Below, in pieces: positions 15,546 through 24,765 of a stretch of DNA of 64,000 nucleotides (position 1 is the first letter of the stretch; every line of letters begins with the position of its first letter). The notes under the pieces are model-generated. The model made no database searches, was not told where the DNA came from, and saw only the letters and a list, made by a program, of their open reading frames with translations. The position numbers and the translations under genes were made by a program. This DNA is from Kluyvera intermedia (GTDB taxonomy: Bacteria > Pseudomonadota > Gammaproteobacteria > Enterobacterales > Enterobacteriaceae): contig NZ_CP139986.1 of NCBI RefSeq assembly GCF_034424175.1, forward strand, positions 3,286,001 to 3,350,000, in the 5' to 3' direction.

Positions 15546-17741
15546 ATGTCTGAATTAAAAATTGCCGTCAGCCGTGCTTGCCCGGACTGTTTTACTACCC
15601 AGCGCAGTATTACCCATACCTGTGACACGAATTTTATTGATGTTGCAGCCGCCGTATTATCTATTGAAGACATTGAGTGCGGTAAACTCGATGAAATAGA
15701 TGCAACCGGTTATAACCTGCCTGTGTTTATTGCTATTAATAAAGATCAGATTGTCCCATCTGAATATCTCTCACGTATTCAAGGGGTGTTTGAACATGAC
15801 GAAACCCGCAATGATTTCTACGGTCGTCAGCTAGAGTCTGCGGCCCACAAGTATGAAGTCCAGCTACGCCCACCGTTCTTCAGCGCGCTGGTGGATTACG
15901 TCGCACAAGGTAACAGTGCGTTTGACTGCCCAGGACACCAGGGCGGTGAATTCTTCCGCCGTCATCCTGCCGGTAATCAGTTCGTTGAATACTTTGGCGA
16001 AACATTATTCCGCTCAGATTTGTGCAACGCCGACGTCGCAATGGGTGACTTGTTAATTCACGAAGGCGCACCGTGCATTGCCCAGCAGCACGCGGCTAAA
16101 GTGTTTAACGCCGACAAAACTTACTTCGTACTAAACGGGACCTCTTCGTCTAACAAAGTGGTGTTAAATGCACTGCTGACCCCAGGGGATCTGGTGCTGT
16201 TTGACCGTAACAACCATAAATCCAACCACCATGGTGCACTGCTGCAAGCGGGCGCAACCCCGGTGTATCTGGAGACCGCACGTAACCCGTACGGCTTTAT
16301 CGGCGGGATCGACGCGCACTGTTTTGAAGAAAGTTACCTGCGCGAACTGGTCGCTGAAGTGGCACCGAACCGCGCGCGTAATGAACGTCCGTTCCGTCTG
16401 GCAGTGATCCAGCTTGGCACCTACGACGGCACTATTTATAACGCTCGTCAGGTCGTGGATAAGATTGGTCATCTATGTGACTACATCCTGTTTGACTCTG
16501 CTTGGGTGGGTTATGAGCAGTTTATTCCGATGATGGCTGACTGTTCGCCGCTGCTGTTGGAACTTAACGAAAATGACCCGGGTATTCTGGTCACTCAGTC
16601 AGTACATAAACAGCAAGCCGGTTTCTCACAGACATCGCAAATCCATAAAAAAGACAGCCATATCAAAGGCCAACAGCGCTATGTTCCGCATAAACGCCTT
16701 AACAACGCCTTTATGATGCACGCGTCCACCAGCCCGTTCTATCCGCTGTTTGCCGCGCTGGATATCAACGCCAAAATGCATGAAGGGCAAGCGGGCCGTA
16801 ATATGTGGATGGATTGCGTCTCCAACGGTATCGAAGCACGTAAGCTGATTCTCGATAACTGTCATCATATTCGTCCGTTCGTCCCAGAACAGGTTGACGG
16901 TAAAGCCTGGCAATCCTTCCCAACCCAGGACATTGCCAACGATCTGCGCTTCTTCCACTTCGTCCCAGGCGAACGCTGGCACGGCTTTGAAGGCTACGCT
17001 GAGCATCAGTATTTTGTCGACCCATGCAAACTGCTGCTGACCACGCCAGGCATTGACGGTAACGGCGAGTACGACACCTTTGGTGTGCCAGCGACCATTC
17101 TGGCGAACTTCCTGCGTGAACACGGCGTTGTCCCAGAAAAATGCGACCTCAACTCCATTCTGTTCCTGCTGACGCCAGCTGAAGATATGGCCAAGCTGCA
17201 ACAACTGGTGGCGCTTCTGGTGCGCTTTGAAGCGCTGCTGGAAGCTGATGCACCGCTGAAAGAGGTTCTACCGTCGCTTTACGGTCAGTATAAAGATCGT
17301 TATGCCGATTACACCCTGCGTCAGCTGTGTCAGGAAATGCATAACCTGTATGCCCGTCACAACGTCAAACAGCTGCAAAAAGAGATGTTCCGTAAGTCAC
17401 ACTTCCCTCGCGTCAGCATGAACCCGCAGGATGCCAACTACGCCTATCTGCGCGGTGAGGTTGATCTGGTTCCGTTGTCACTGGCGGAAGGTCGCATCGC
17501 CGCCGAAGGTGCTCTGCCGTATCCTCCTGGCGTGCTGTGTGTTGTTCCGGGTGAAATCTGGGGTGATTCAGTACTGCGTTACTTCACCGCGCTGGAAGAA
17601 GGGATCAATCTGTTACCGGGCTTTGCGCCAGAGCTTCAGGGGGTTTATATCCAGGAGCATGATGGGCGCAAACAAGTGTGGTGCTATGTCATTCAGACTC
17701 AGTTGCCGCAACCTGCGCTGCTGAAAGGTGAGAAATTATGA
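15546..17741 (+). CDS. speF: Inducible ornithine decarboxylase
   Basis: The 731-residue protein (E. coli 732) has an N-terminal wing domain (1-110), the PLP-binding decarboxylase fold with DCPGHQGGEF, LNGTSSSNKVV and the Schiff-base Lys355 in SVHKQQ, and a C-terminal Orn/Lys/Arg decarboxylase domain. It converts ornithine to putrescine and CO2, consuming a proton in acid. It overlaps potE by 4 bases, so decarboxylation and putrescine/ornithine exchange are made together, under SpeFL control. Confidence 0.98.
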   Translation: MSELKIAVSRACPDCFTTQRSITHTCDTNFIDVAAAVLSIEDIECGKLDEIDATGYNLPVFIAINKDQIVPSEYLSRIQGVFEHDETRNDFYGRQLESAAHKYEVQLRPPFFSALVDYVAQGNSAFDCPGHQGGEFFRRHPAGNQFVEYFGETLFRSDLCNADVAMGDLLIHEGAPCIAQQHAAKVFNADKTYFVLNGTSSSNKVVLNALLTPGDLVLFDRNNHKSNHHGALLQAGATPVYLETARNPYGFIGGIDAHCFEESYLRELVAEVAPNRARNERPFRLAVIQLGTYDGTIYNARQVVDKIGHLCDYILFDSAWVGYEQFIPMMADCSPLLLELNENDPGILVTQSVHKQQAGFSQTSQIHKKDSHIKGQQRYVPHKRLNNAFMMHASTSPFYPLFAALDINAKMHEGQAGRNMWMDCVSNGIEARKLILDNCHHIRPFVPEQVDGKAWQSFPTQDIANDLRFFHFVPGERWHGFEGYAEHQYFVDPCKLLLTTPGIDGNGEYDTFGVPATILANFLREHGVVPEKCDLNSILFLLTPAEDMAKLQQLVALLVRFEALLEADAPLKEVLPSLYGQYKDRYADYTLRQLCQEMHNLYARHNVKQLQKEMFRKSHFPRVSMNPQDANYAYLRGEVDLVPLSLAEGRIAAEGALPYPPGVLCVVPGEIWGDSVLRYFTALEEGINLLPGFAPELQGVYIQEHDGRKQVWCYVIQTQLPQPALLKGEKL

Positions 17742-19054
17742 GCAAAGCCAACAATAAAATGGGTGTTGTTCAGCTCACCATCCTGACGATGGTGAACATG
17801 ATGGGCTCCGGTATTATCATGCTGCCCACCAAACTCGCTGAAGTCGGCACCATTTCGATTATCTCCTGGTTAGTCACCGCCGTCGGTTCGATGGCGCTGG
17901 CCTGGGCCTTCGCTAAGTGTGGGATGTTCAGTAAGAAATCCGGTGGTATGGGCGGTTATGCCGAGTATGCGTTTGGCAAGTCCGGCAACTTTATGGCCAA
18001 CTATACCTATGGGGTTTCGCTGCTGATAGCCAACGTGGCGATCGCCATTTCCGCTGTGGGTTACGGCACCGAGTTATTCGGTGCTGCGCTGAGTCCGGTG
18101 CAAATCGGGCTCGCCACCATCGGTGTGCTGTGGATTTGTACGGTTGCCAACTTCGGTGGCGCACGTATTACCGGGCAAATCAGTAGCATAACGGTGTGGG
18201 GGGTGATTATTCCGGTAGTCGGTCTGTGCATCATCGGCTGGTATTGGTTCAGCCCAACAATGTACGCGCTATCCTGGAACCCACATCACGTACCGTTCTT
18301 TACCGCGGTAGGCTCTTCAATTGCCATGACGCTGTGGGCCTTCCTCGGTCTGGAATCCGCCTGTGCTAACGCTGAAGTGGTGGAAAACCCAGAACGTAAC
18401 GTGCCGATCGCCGTACTGGGCGGGACGTTGGGGGCGGCGGTAATTTATATCATCTCCACTAACGTGATCGCCGGGATCGTGCCTAACATGGATCTGGCAA
18501 ACTCCACCGCGCCGTTCGGTTTGGCCTTCGCGCAAATGTTCACGCCGGAAGTCGGCAAAGTGATCATGGCGCTGATGATCATGTCGTGCTGCGGTTCACT
18601 GCTCGGCTGGCAGTTCACTATCGCTCAGGTGTTTAAATCCTCTGCGGATGAAGGCTACTTCCCGAAAGTGTTCTCTAAGGTCAGCAAAGCGGATGCGCCG
18701 GTCAAAGGGATGTTGGTGATTGTGGTGATTCAGTCTGGGTTGTCACTGATGACGATAAGCCCGTCCTTGAATAATCAGTTCAACGTGCTGGTTAACCTGG
18801 CGGTTGTTACCAACATCATCCCGTACATCCTGTCGATGGCAGCGCTGGTGATTATCCAGCGGATGGCGAATGTGCCTGCGGGTAAAGCCCGTATGGCCAA
18901 TATCGTGGCGTTTATCGGTGCGATGTACAGCTTCTATGCCCTGTTCTCTTCAGGTCAGGAAGCCATGCTGTATGGTTCCATCGTGACCTTCCTCGGCTGG
19001 ACGCTGTATGGCTTGGTATCACCGCGTTTTGAATTGAAAAACAAACACGGTTAA
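17738..19054 (+). CDS. potE: Putrescine/ornithine antiporter
   Basis: A 438-residue APC-superfamily carrier with twelve expected spans, near-identical to E. coli PotE (439). The conserved first span motif NMMGSGIIMLP and the LWAFLGLESACANAEVVENP segment are typical of the basic amino acid/polyamine antiporters. In the inner membrane it exchanges external ornithine for internal putrescine, feeding SpeF and removing its product. The ATG overlaps the speF stop (ATGA). A bidirectional terminator follows. Confidence 0.98.
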   Translation: MSKANNKMGVVQLTILTMVNMMGSGIIMLPTKLAEVGTISIISWLVTAVGSMALAWAFAKCGMFSKKSGGMGGYAEYAFGKSGNFMANYTYGVSLLIANVAIAISAVGYGTELFGAALSPVQIGLATIGVLWICTVANFGGARITGQISSITVWGVIIPVVGLCIIGWYWFSPTMYALSWNPHHVPFFTAVGSSIAMTLWAFLGLESACANAEVVENPERNVPIAVLGGTLGAAVIYIISTNVIAGIVPNMDLANSTAPFGLAFAQMFTPEVGKVIMALMIMSCCGSLLGWQFTIAQVFKSSADEGYFPKVFSKVSKADAPVKGMLVIVVIQSGLSLMTISPSLNNQFNVLVNLAVVTNIIPYILSMAALVIIQRMANVPAGKARMANIVAFIGAMYSFYALFSSGQEAMLYGSIVTFLGWTLYGLVSPRFELKNKHG

Positions 19055-19082
19055 TTCGCAATCCCCTGGGTTTATCCATTAA

Positions 19083-19106
19083 AAAGGGAGCCAATTGGCT
19101 CCCTTT
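19083..19106. terminator. Bidirectional terminator between potE and pgm
   Basis: A 10-base stem AAAGGGAGCC / GGCTCCCTTT with an AATT loop, flanked by A-run and T-run, lies 28 bases after potE. Confidence 0.75.
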
Positions 19107-19135
19107 GAAACGGCTGATAAAGCCCAGATAATCGA

Positions 19136-19203
19136 GTAGCCCGGACGAGGCGGTACGCCGAACTCCGGGGAACTCCCGGCGGCGCTGCGCTTGGCCGGGC
19201 TAC
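19136..19203. repeat. REP element (CCGGGCTAC type)
   Basis: The outer ends GTAGCCCGG and CCGGGCTAC pair, with an internal GGCGGCGCTGCGC block. It is the same family as the palindrome at 51-119 and sits between convergent potE and pgm. Confidence 0.75.
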
Positions 19204-19212
19204 TTTGAGCGC

Positions 19213-20853
19213 TTAGGCGTTTTTCAACACTTCGCTGACAATCTCTACCGCTTCTTTCTCAATCTGCTGACGATGCTCTGCGCCGAGGAAGCTTTCACAG
19301 TAAATTTTGTAGGCGTCTTCTGTGCCGGATGGGCGCGCGGCGAACCAGCCGTTGTCGGTCATCACTTTCAGACCGCCAATAGACGCACCGTTACCCGGAG
19401 CCGCCGTCAGACGTGCGGTGATAGGGTCACCCGCCAGCGTGCTTGCGCTGACCATTTCTGGAGACAGCTTAGACAACGCCGCTTTCTGTGCGGAAGTCGC
19501 ACTCGCCTGCAAACGGTTGTAGCTCGGCGCACCAAAGCGTGCTGCCAGCTCATTGTAGTGTTCCTGCGGGTCCTTACCGGTCACTGCGGTAATTTCTGCC
19601 GCCAGCAGACACATGATGATGCCGTCTTTATCGGTTGACCACGGAGTACCGTCGAAACGCAGGAATGATGCTCCCGCGCTCTCTTCGCCGCCGAAGCCAA
19701 AGCTACCGTCGTACAGACCGTCAACAAACCATTTGAAGCCAACCGGTACTTCCACCAGCTTGCGACCCAAAGCGTTAACCACACGGTCAATCATGGCAGA
19801 AGAAACCAGCGTCTTACCGACCGCGACGTCTTTGCCCCACTGTGGACGATGCTGGAACAGATAGTTGATTGCCACAGCCAGATAATGGTTCGGGTTCATC
19901 AACCCTGCCGGGGTGACGATACCGTGACGGTCGTAATCCGGGTCGTTAGCGAACGCCAAATCAAATTTGTCACGCAGCGCCAGCAGACCGGCCATGGCGC
20001 ACTCGGAGGAGCAGTCCATACGGATTGCGCCGTCTTTATCGAGGTGCATAAAGCGGAAAGTCTGATCAACGTGATCGTTAACGATGGTCAGGTTCAGGTT
20101 GTAATGCTTAGCGATACGTTTCCAGTATTCAATACCGGAGCCGCCCAGCGGATCGACACCCAGCGTCAAACCTGCTTTCTGGATAGCCGCCATATCGACG
20201 ATATCCGCAAGCCCCTCAATAAATGGCTGAACCAGATCGATCTCTTGCACATGACCTGAAGCCAGAGCCTCAGCATAAGAAATGCGCTTAACGCCGTTAA
20301 GGGAAGCGGCCAGCAGTGCGTTCGCACGGTCTTCAACCGCTTTGGTGACGTTGGTATCAGCCGGGCCGCCGTTTGGCGGATTGTATTTGATACCGCCATC
20401 TTCCGGCGGGTTGTGGGATGGCGTGATCACAATCCCATCGGCAAGTTTGCCACCCTTTTTATTATGGACCAGGATAGCGTTGGAGACCGCAGGGGTCGGT
20501 GTAAAGCCATTGTTTTCCTGCACAATGACATCGACACCGTTTGCCGCCAACACTTCAAGCACGGAAATAAACGCAGGCTCAGACAGCGCGTGAGTATCTT
20601 TCCCGACATAGCATGGGCCCGTAATTCCATTTTTCGCGCGCTCTTCAGCAATCGCCTGAGCAATGGCCAGAATATGCTTTTCGTTGAAGCTGTGGCGACC
20701 TGCGCTCCCACGGTGACCGGAAGTCCCGAATTTCACCGCGTGTTCCGCGTTACCCACTTCTGGCTGCAGCACGTAGTACTGGGCCGTCAGTTGAGCTACG
20801 TTTATCAAATCACTTTGCTGTGCGGGTTGACCCGCACGGGTATGGTTTGCCAT
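19213..20853 (-). CDS. pgm: Phosphoglucomutase
   Basis: Starting at MANHTRAGQPAQQ (20853) gives 546 residues, the E. coli length; an in-frame ATG seven codons upstream is less likely. The alpha-D-phosphohexomutase core shows phospho-Ser146 in TPSHNPPEDGG, the metal loop DPDYDRHG, the sugar loop GGEESAGAS and the phosphate loop RPSGTEDAYK. It interconverts glucose-1-P and glucose-6-P for glycogen, UDP-glucose and galactose metabolism. It follows seqA by 33 bases on the same strand, an operon as in E. coli. Confidence 0.97.
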   Translation of the reverse strand: MANHTRAGQPAQQSDLINVAQLTAQYYVLQPEVGNAEHAVKFGTSGHRGSAGRHSFNEKHILAIAQAIAEERAKNGITGPCYVGKDTHALSEPAFISVLEVLAANGVDVIVQENNGFTPTPAVSNAILVHNKKGGKLADGIVITPSHNPPEDGGIKYNPPNGGPADTNVTKAVEDRANALLAASLNGVKRISYAEALASGHVQEIDLVQPFIEGLADIVDMAAIQKAGLTLGVDPLGGSGIEYWKRIAKHYNLNLTIVNDHVDQTFRFMHLDKDGAIRMDCSSECAMAGLLALRDKFDLAFANDPDYDRHGIVTPAGLMNPNHYLAVAINYLFQHRPQWGKDVAVGKTLVSSAMIDRVVNALGRKLVEVPVGFKWFVDGLYDGSFGFGGEESAGASFLRFDGTPWSTDKDGIIMCLLAAEITAVTGKDPQEHYNELAARFGAPSYNRLQASATSAQKAALSKLSPEMVSASTLAGDPITARLTAAPGNGASIGGLKVMTDNGWFAARPSGTEDAYKIYCESFLGAEHRQQIEKEAVEIVSEVLKNA

Positions 20854-20886
20854 TGCCTGGTCCTTCTTATGCAAGGGGTAAAGTAT

Positions 20887-21453
20887 TTAGATAGTCCCGC
20901 AAACCTTTTCAATCAATTCCACCGGGAACTGCATTGACTGCATGATGTGCTCGACCATGCTGCATTTACGGCCTGTATTGGTGTTGGTAATGACCCAGTA
21001 TGGTGTATCGGGTACCTGCTTCGGTTTGGTCTGGTTGCCGTTTTTAACGAGCGTCTGCTCGTCGGCCGCAAAATAGACGCGGGTACGACCATGCAGCGAT
21101 TCGGTGGCTTCGGCGAAGGCCTTGTTATCCAGCGAGTACAGCGTGGTTAGAATCAGCATGAAGCGGTTAACCGCTTTTTTCTGCTCAGCATATTCGTCGG
21201 AGAGCAGCAGTTCACGCATTGCGCGGACTTTGTCTTTAGCCGTTTTTACCGTTTTAACTTCAGCAACGGGAGCAGCCACTGGCGCAGGCGCCGGTTGTTC
21301 TGCTTTGACGACCGGCGCAGCAACCACTGCGGGCTGTGAAGCGGCGGAGAATTTCAGCATACGCCGTAAAATGTCGGACGCGCTCTCGCCAATGTGCAGA
21401 GTGTGAGCCGCAATATAGCGATAGAGCTCGTCATCAACTTCGATCGTTTTCAT
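20887..21453 (-). CDS. seqA: SeqA, negative regulator of replication initiation
   Basis: The start at MKTIEVDDELYRY gives 188 residues (E. coli 181); an upstream in-frame start would add 11. The N-terminal multimerisation domain (1-35) is joined by an Ala/Pro/Val-rich linker (about 50-80, longer than in E. coli) to the C-terminal domain that binds hemimethylated GATC (NGNQTKPKQVPDTPYWV and TNTNTGRKCSM). It sequesters oriC and organises newly replicated DNA. The linker expansion is the only unusual point. Confidence 0.97.
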   Translation of the reverse strand: MKTIEVDDELYRYIAAHTLHIGESASDILRRMLKFSAASQPAVVAAPVVKAEQPAPAPVAAPVAEVKTVKTAKDKVRAMRELLLSDEYAEQKKAVNRFMLILTTLYSLDNKAFAEATESLHGRTRVYFAADEQTLVKNGNQTKPKQVPDTPYWVITNTNTGRKCSMVEHIMQSMQFPVELIEKVCGTI

Positions 21454-21635
21454 CTTAATCCGGTGCGATAATTTTTCTGAATACAATTCATTGGGATTAT
21501 AAAGTCAAAACCCAACAGCGGGTAGCGCCAAACCAGGAAGACGGCAAAATTAGGATGAGTTCCCGACTTGCCCCTGAGCGTTAGAATGTCCAACATGATA
21601 CCCTAACCCGACAACGCGAAAAAAAGAACTTTGCT

Positions 21636-22400
21636 ATGAAATTGAATGTCCGAGCGCAATCTGCACAAAACCTGCACAATAATTCCCCCATTGTTCTCGT
21701 TCACGGTCTGTTTGGCAGCCTGGACAATCTTGGGATCCTCGCCCGCGATCTGGTCGTCGACCACGATATTCTCCAGGTTGATATGCGTAACCACGGATTA
21801 TCTCCGCGTTCTGACGAGATGAACTATCCTGCGATGGCCCAGGATCTCCTTGATACCCTCGACGCAAACAACATTGAGAAGGCAACGGTTATCGGTCACT
21901 CAATGGGGGGCAAAGCAGTGATGGCGCTTACGGCACTGGCCCCGGATCGTATTGACCATCTGGTGGCGATTGATATTGCACCGGTGAATTATCACGTCCG
22001 TCGCCATGATGAGATTTTTGCCGCAATTAATGCTGTAACCAATGCTGGCGTCGCAACGCGCCAGCAGGCCGCCACGGTGATGCGTGAGTTCTTACACGAA
22101 GAAGGCGTGATTCAGTTTCTGCTGAAATCGTTTGTTGACGGCGCATGGCGCTTTAACGTCCCGGTGCTGTGGGAGCAATATACGAATATCGTTGGCTGGG
22201 AGACCATTCCAGCCTGGGACCACCCTGCCCTGTTTATTCCCGGCGGTAACTCATCGTATGTCACCGAAGCCTATCGCGACTCGCTGCTGGCGCAATTCCC
22301 GCAGGCCAAAGCGCACGTGATTGCCGGCGCGGGTCATTGGGTTCACGCCGAAAAACCGGATGCGGTACTGCGCGCTATTCGTCGCTACCTCGCAGAGTGA
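21636..22400 (+). CDS. ybfF: Alpha/beta-hydrolase esterase YbfF
   Basis: A 254-residue alpha/beta hydrolase, divergent from seqA. The oxyanion HGLFGSLDN segment is near residue 24, the nucleophile elbow is GHSMGGKA (Ser near 89), and the C-terminal catalytic histidine lies in GAGHWVHAEKP. E. coli YbfF hydrolyses acyl-CoA and short esters in vitro; the physiological substrate is unclear. Length and sequence match E. coli YbfF (254). Confidence 0.94.
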   Translation: MKLNVRAQSAQNLHNNSPIVLVHGLFGSLDNLGILARDLVVDHDILQVDMRNHGLSPRSDEMNYPAMAQDLLDTLDANNIEKATVIGHSMGGKAVMALTALAPDRIDHLVAIDIAPVNYHVRRHDEIFAAINAVTNAGVATRQQAATVMREFLHEEGVIQFLLKSFVDGAWRFNVPVLWEQYTNIVGWETIPAWDHPALFIPGGNSSYVTEAYRDSLLAQFPQAKAHVIAGAGHWVHAEKPDAVLRAIRRYLAE

Positions 22401-22530
22401 TTAAAAATGCAACGACTGCGCGCCAGAATAGCCGCGGTCGTTGGCGTGTGGGCCCCACTGATGTATGATTGCGCGCTGTCTGCATCGGGCACTGCCCGGT
22501 AGCTTGTTTTCCCCGAAGTCACTCAGAACC

Positions 22531-22824
22531 ATGGCAAAAGAACAAACGGACCGTACGACACTAGATTTGTTCGCAAATGAGCGTCGGCCGGGAAGACCAA
22601 AAACCAATCCGCTTTCGCGTGACGAACAGCTCCGCATCAACAAGCGCAATCAGTTAAAACGCGACAAGGTTCGTGGGCTGAAGCGCGTTGAGCTGAAGCT
22701 GAACATCGAGGCCGTTGATGCGCTCAACGAGCTGGCGACTGCCCGTGATATGAGCCGTAGCGAACTTATCGAAGAAATGTTGATGAGTCAGCTTGCGCTG
22801 CTGCACGGACAGGGGAAAGTCTGA
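22531..22824 (+). CDS. ybfE: YbfE, small ribbon-helix-helix-like regulatory protein
   Basis: Choosing MAKEQTDRTTLDLF gives 97 residues, identical in length to E. coli YbfE; an in-frame ATG at 22465 would add 22 unconserved residues. A basic N-terminal half (RRPGRPKTNPLSRDEQLRINKRNQ, residues about 18-41) precedes a helix-turn-helix-like region VELKLN to RSELIEEML typical of ribbon-helix-helix proteins. E. coli ybfE is described as LexA-regulated, but I do not see a clear LexA box here. It lies just before fldA. Confidence 0.9.
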   Translation: MAKEQTDRTTLDLFANERRPGRPKTNPLSRDEQLRINKRNQLKRDKVRGLKRVELKLNIEAVDALNELATARDMSRSELIEEMLMSQLALLHGQGKV

Positions 22825-22881
22825 AAATCCCCCCAAAACACACTTTCATGTAGCAGAGTGTGCAGTACGGCACGATTGCTG

Positions 22882-22911
22882 TTTCCGCACCCTTCTCTGT
22901 TCTGCTATGAT
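22882..22911 (+). promoter_or_regulatory. Candidate fldA promoter (extended -10)
   Basis: TGC-TATGAT (22903-22911) forms an extended -10 with a poor -35 near 22882-22888. It is about 65 bases upstream of the fldA start and inside the ybfE-fldA gap. Confidence 0.45.
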
Positions 22912-22974
22912 TGCCCTTATCTGTGGGCAATAAGCCACCACCATATCATTAAGTTTCAAGAGGTTATTTTACTC

Positions 22975-23505
22975 ATGGCAATCGTTGGCATCTTCTTCGG
23001 TAGCGATACCGGTAATACCGAAAATATCGCAAAAATGATTCAAAAACAGCTTGGTAAAGATGTCGCTGAAGTTCACGACATTGCCAAGAGCAGCAAAGAA
23101 GACCTGGCGGCCTTCGACATCCTGCTGCTGGGTATCCCAACCTGGTACTACGGCGAAGCACAGTGTGACTGGGATGATTTCTTCCCAACGCTGGAAGAAG
23201 TTGATTTCAATGGTAAACTGGTTGCACTGTTCGGCTGTGGCGACCAGGAAGACTATGCAGAATATTTCTGCGATGCCCTGGGCACCATTCGCGACATCAT
23301 TGAACCACGTGGTGCTACCATCGTCGGCCATTGGCCTACCGCGGGTTACCACTTTGAAGCGTCAAAAGGCCTTGCCGATGATGATCACTTTGTGGGCCTG
23401 GCCATTGATGAAGATCGCCAGCCAGAACTGACCGCTGAGCGCGTTGAGAAGTGGGTTAAGCAGGTTGCGGAAGAGCTGCACCTGGAAGAAATCAAAAACG
23501 CCTAG
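22975..23505 (+). CDS. fldA: Flavodoxin 1
   Basis: The ATG at 22975 (MAIVGIFFGSDTGNTE) gives 176 residues, the E. coli length; the longer frame starting at 22858 adds an unconserved extension. The FMN phosphate loop GSDTGNT is near residue 9, with the isoalloxazine contacts in TWYYGEAQCDW and CGDQEDYAEYF. It carries electrons for biotin and methionine synthase activation, IspG/IspH and pyruvate-formate-lyase activation. It lies upstream of fur as in E. coli, an arrangement tied to iron and redox control. Confidence 0.97.
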   Translation: MAIVGIFFGSDTGNTENIAKMIQKQLGKDVAEVHDIAKSSKEDLAAFDILLLGIPTWYYGEAQCDWDDFFPTLEEVDFNGKLVALFGCGDQEDYAEYFCDALGTIRDIIEPRGATIVGHWPTAGYHFEASKGLADDDHFVGLAIDEDRQPELTAERVEKWVKQVAEELHLEEIKNA

Positions 23506-23717
23506 TCGTAATAATGAGGCCGATAATAAATCGCGCCTCATTAATAGGTAAAAGCAATCAAAATAATAGCTACAATTTTTTAACTTTTTGCCACATACCT
23601 GTACAATATCTTCTGATTTAGCGTCGTTTCACCGCTTATTTTGTCGGTGAAGCCTCGTTTTTGAAAGCTTAGCTGGCCCGAGCCTTGCTGTTTTCATTTT
23701 GCCAGGGGCATTCTATA

Positions 23718-23807
23718 ATGAGACGCATTAATTCGGGTGCATTCTCTGTGAAACTTTCGCTGATGGAAGTTAATCGTTTAGCAACAGGACAGATTCCGCA
23801 TGACTGA
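23718..23807 (+). CDS. uof: uof, leader ORF coupled to fur
   Basis: A 29-codon frame starting ATGAGACGC and ending in the TGA that overlaps the fur start (ATGACTGA). The C-terminal end EVNRLATGQIPHD matches E. coli Uof, while the middle is divergent. In E. coli, translation of uof is coupled to fur, and the sRNA RyhB represses fur through it. The ATG overlaps a TATAAT at 23714-23719, so the transcript that carries uof must start further upstream. Confidence 0.8.
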   Translation: MRRINSGAFSVKLSLMEVNRLATGQIPHD

Positions 23808-24252
23808 CAATAACACCGCATTAAAGAAGGCTGGCCTGAAAGTCACACTTCCACGGTTGAAGATTCTCGAAGTTCTTCAGGAACCAGATAACCACCATGT
23901 CAGCGCGGAAGACTTATACAAACGCCTGATCGACATGGGTGAAGAGATTGGCCTAGCCACGGTTTACCGCGTGCTTAACCAATTTGATGATGCTGGCATC
24001 GTTACGCGCCACAATTTTGAAGGCGGTAAATCCGTTTTCGAACTGACCCAGCAGCATCACCACGATCACCTTATCTGCCTCGACTGCGGCAAGGTTATCG
24101 AGTTCAGCGACGAATCCATTGAAGCTCGTCAGCGTGAAATCGCCACGAAGCATGGAATTCGCTTAACTAACCACAGTCTTTATCTTTACGGTCACTGCGC
24201 TGAAGGCGACTGCCGTGAAGAAGAAAACGCTCACGAAATCATCGAGAAATAA
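23800..24252 (+). CDS. fur: Ferric uptake regulator Fur
   Basis: A 150-residue protein (E. coli 148) with an N-terminal winged helix (1-80: KVTLPRLKILEVL, EIGLATVYRVLNQF) and a C-terminal dimer/metal domain with HHHDHLICLDCGK and CAEGDCREE, the zinc cysteines. It represses iron-uptake genes when Fe2+ is plentiful. Its last residues (EEENAHEIIEK) differ from the E. coli tail. The start overlaps the uof stop; an intrinsic terminator follows. Confidence 0.98.
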   Translation: MTDNNTALKKAGLKVTLPRLKILEVLQEPDNHHVSAEDLYKRLIDMGEEIGLATVYRVLNQFDDAGIVTRHNFEGGKSVFELTQQHHHDHLICLDCGKVIEFSDESIEARQREIATKHGIRLTNHSLYLYGHCAEGDCREEENAHEIIEK

Positions 24253-24272
24253 TTTCTCCGATCTCGTCAAAA

Positions 24273-24298
24273 GCCAGCCATTGTGCTGGTTTTTTTTT
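24273..24298 (+). terminator. Intrinsic terminator of fur
   Basis: A 5-base CCAGC/GCTGG stem (24274-24278 with 24285-24289) is followed by nine T, 20 bases after the fur stop. Confidence 0.75.
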
Positions 24299-24321
24299 GC
24301 CTGTCATTTGCCTAGCACCAT

Positions 24322-24351
24322 GAAAAAACCGCTGCAAGCAGCGGTTTTTTC
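24322..24351. terminator. Bidirectional terminator, mainly for chiPQ
   Basis: GAAAAAACCGCTGC / GCAGCGGTTTTTTC with an AA-type loop; both strands end in T-runs. It sits between convergent fur and chiQ. Confidence 0.8.
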
Positions 24352-24373
24352 AGTTATCAACATTGGGGTTATT

Positions 24374-24715
24374 TTATTTTTGTGGCGTATTATTGCTGCG
24401 AATTTCCTGCCAGATTTTATCGCAACGACTGGCGACCGCCTGGTCATTGCCCGTTTTGCGAGCCAGGATACACTGCTGATAATCCAGCACGCGTACGCTT
24501 TCCTGACTGGCAAACTGCTCATGCGTTTTATCCTGGCGCAGCACGTTCAGTACGCTCTGACAGGCTTCAATTTTATCCGGATTCCCCTGCGCGGTGTTAA
24601 TACAGGCGCTGTAAGCATCCTTCAGCTTGCTATCTTCTTTCGGTGCCGGTGAGGGTGACTGTACGCAAGCGGTCAGACCGGCAGCCATTAAGGCGACAAT
24701 AATTAATTTTTTCAT
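24374..24715 (-). CDS. chiQ: Chitoporin-associated lipoprotein ChiQ (YbfN)
   Basis: A 113-residue protein with a lipoprotein signal (MKKLIIVALMAAGLTAC, Cys17 the lipidated residue) and a soluble helical domain with paired cysteines (YSACINTAQ, IEACQSVL, YQQCILA, SRCDKIW). E. coli ChiQ is a similar 108-residue lipoprotein encoded downstream of the chitoporin. It follows chiP by 50 bases on the same strand, so it is co-transcribed and shares NagC control; the molecular role is unknown. Confidence 0.9.
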   Translation of the reverse strand: MKKLIIVALMAAGLTACVQSPSPAPKEDSKLKDAYSACINTAQGNPDKIEACQSVLNVLRQDKTHEQFASQESVRVLDYQQCILARKTGNDQAVASRCDKIWQEIRSNNTPQK

Positions 24716-24765
24716 ACGACGAGCCTCTTAGCAGCGACAGAGGTCTCCCCCTGCCGCATCCAGCA

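Noticed and set aside
22401..22530. LexA box expected upstream of ybfE
   Set aside because: No CTGT-N8-ACAG match was found by eye in this gap, so no site is reported.
23513..23542. 8-base stem (AATGAGGC/GCCTCATT) after fldA as an intrinsic terminator
   Set aside because: The loop is 14 bases and no T-run follows, so terminator function is not supported.
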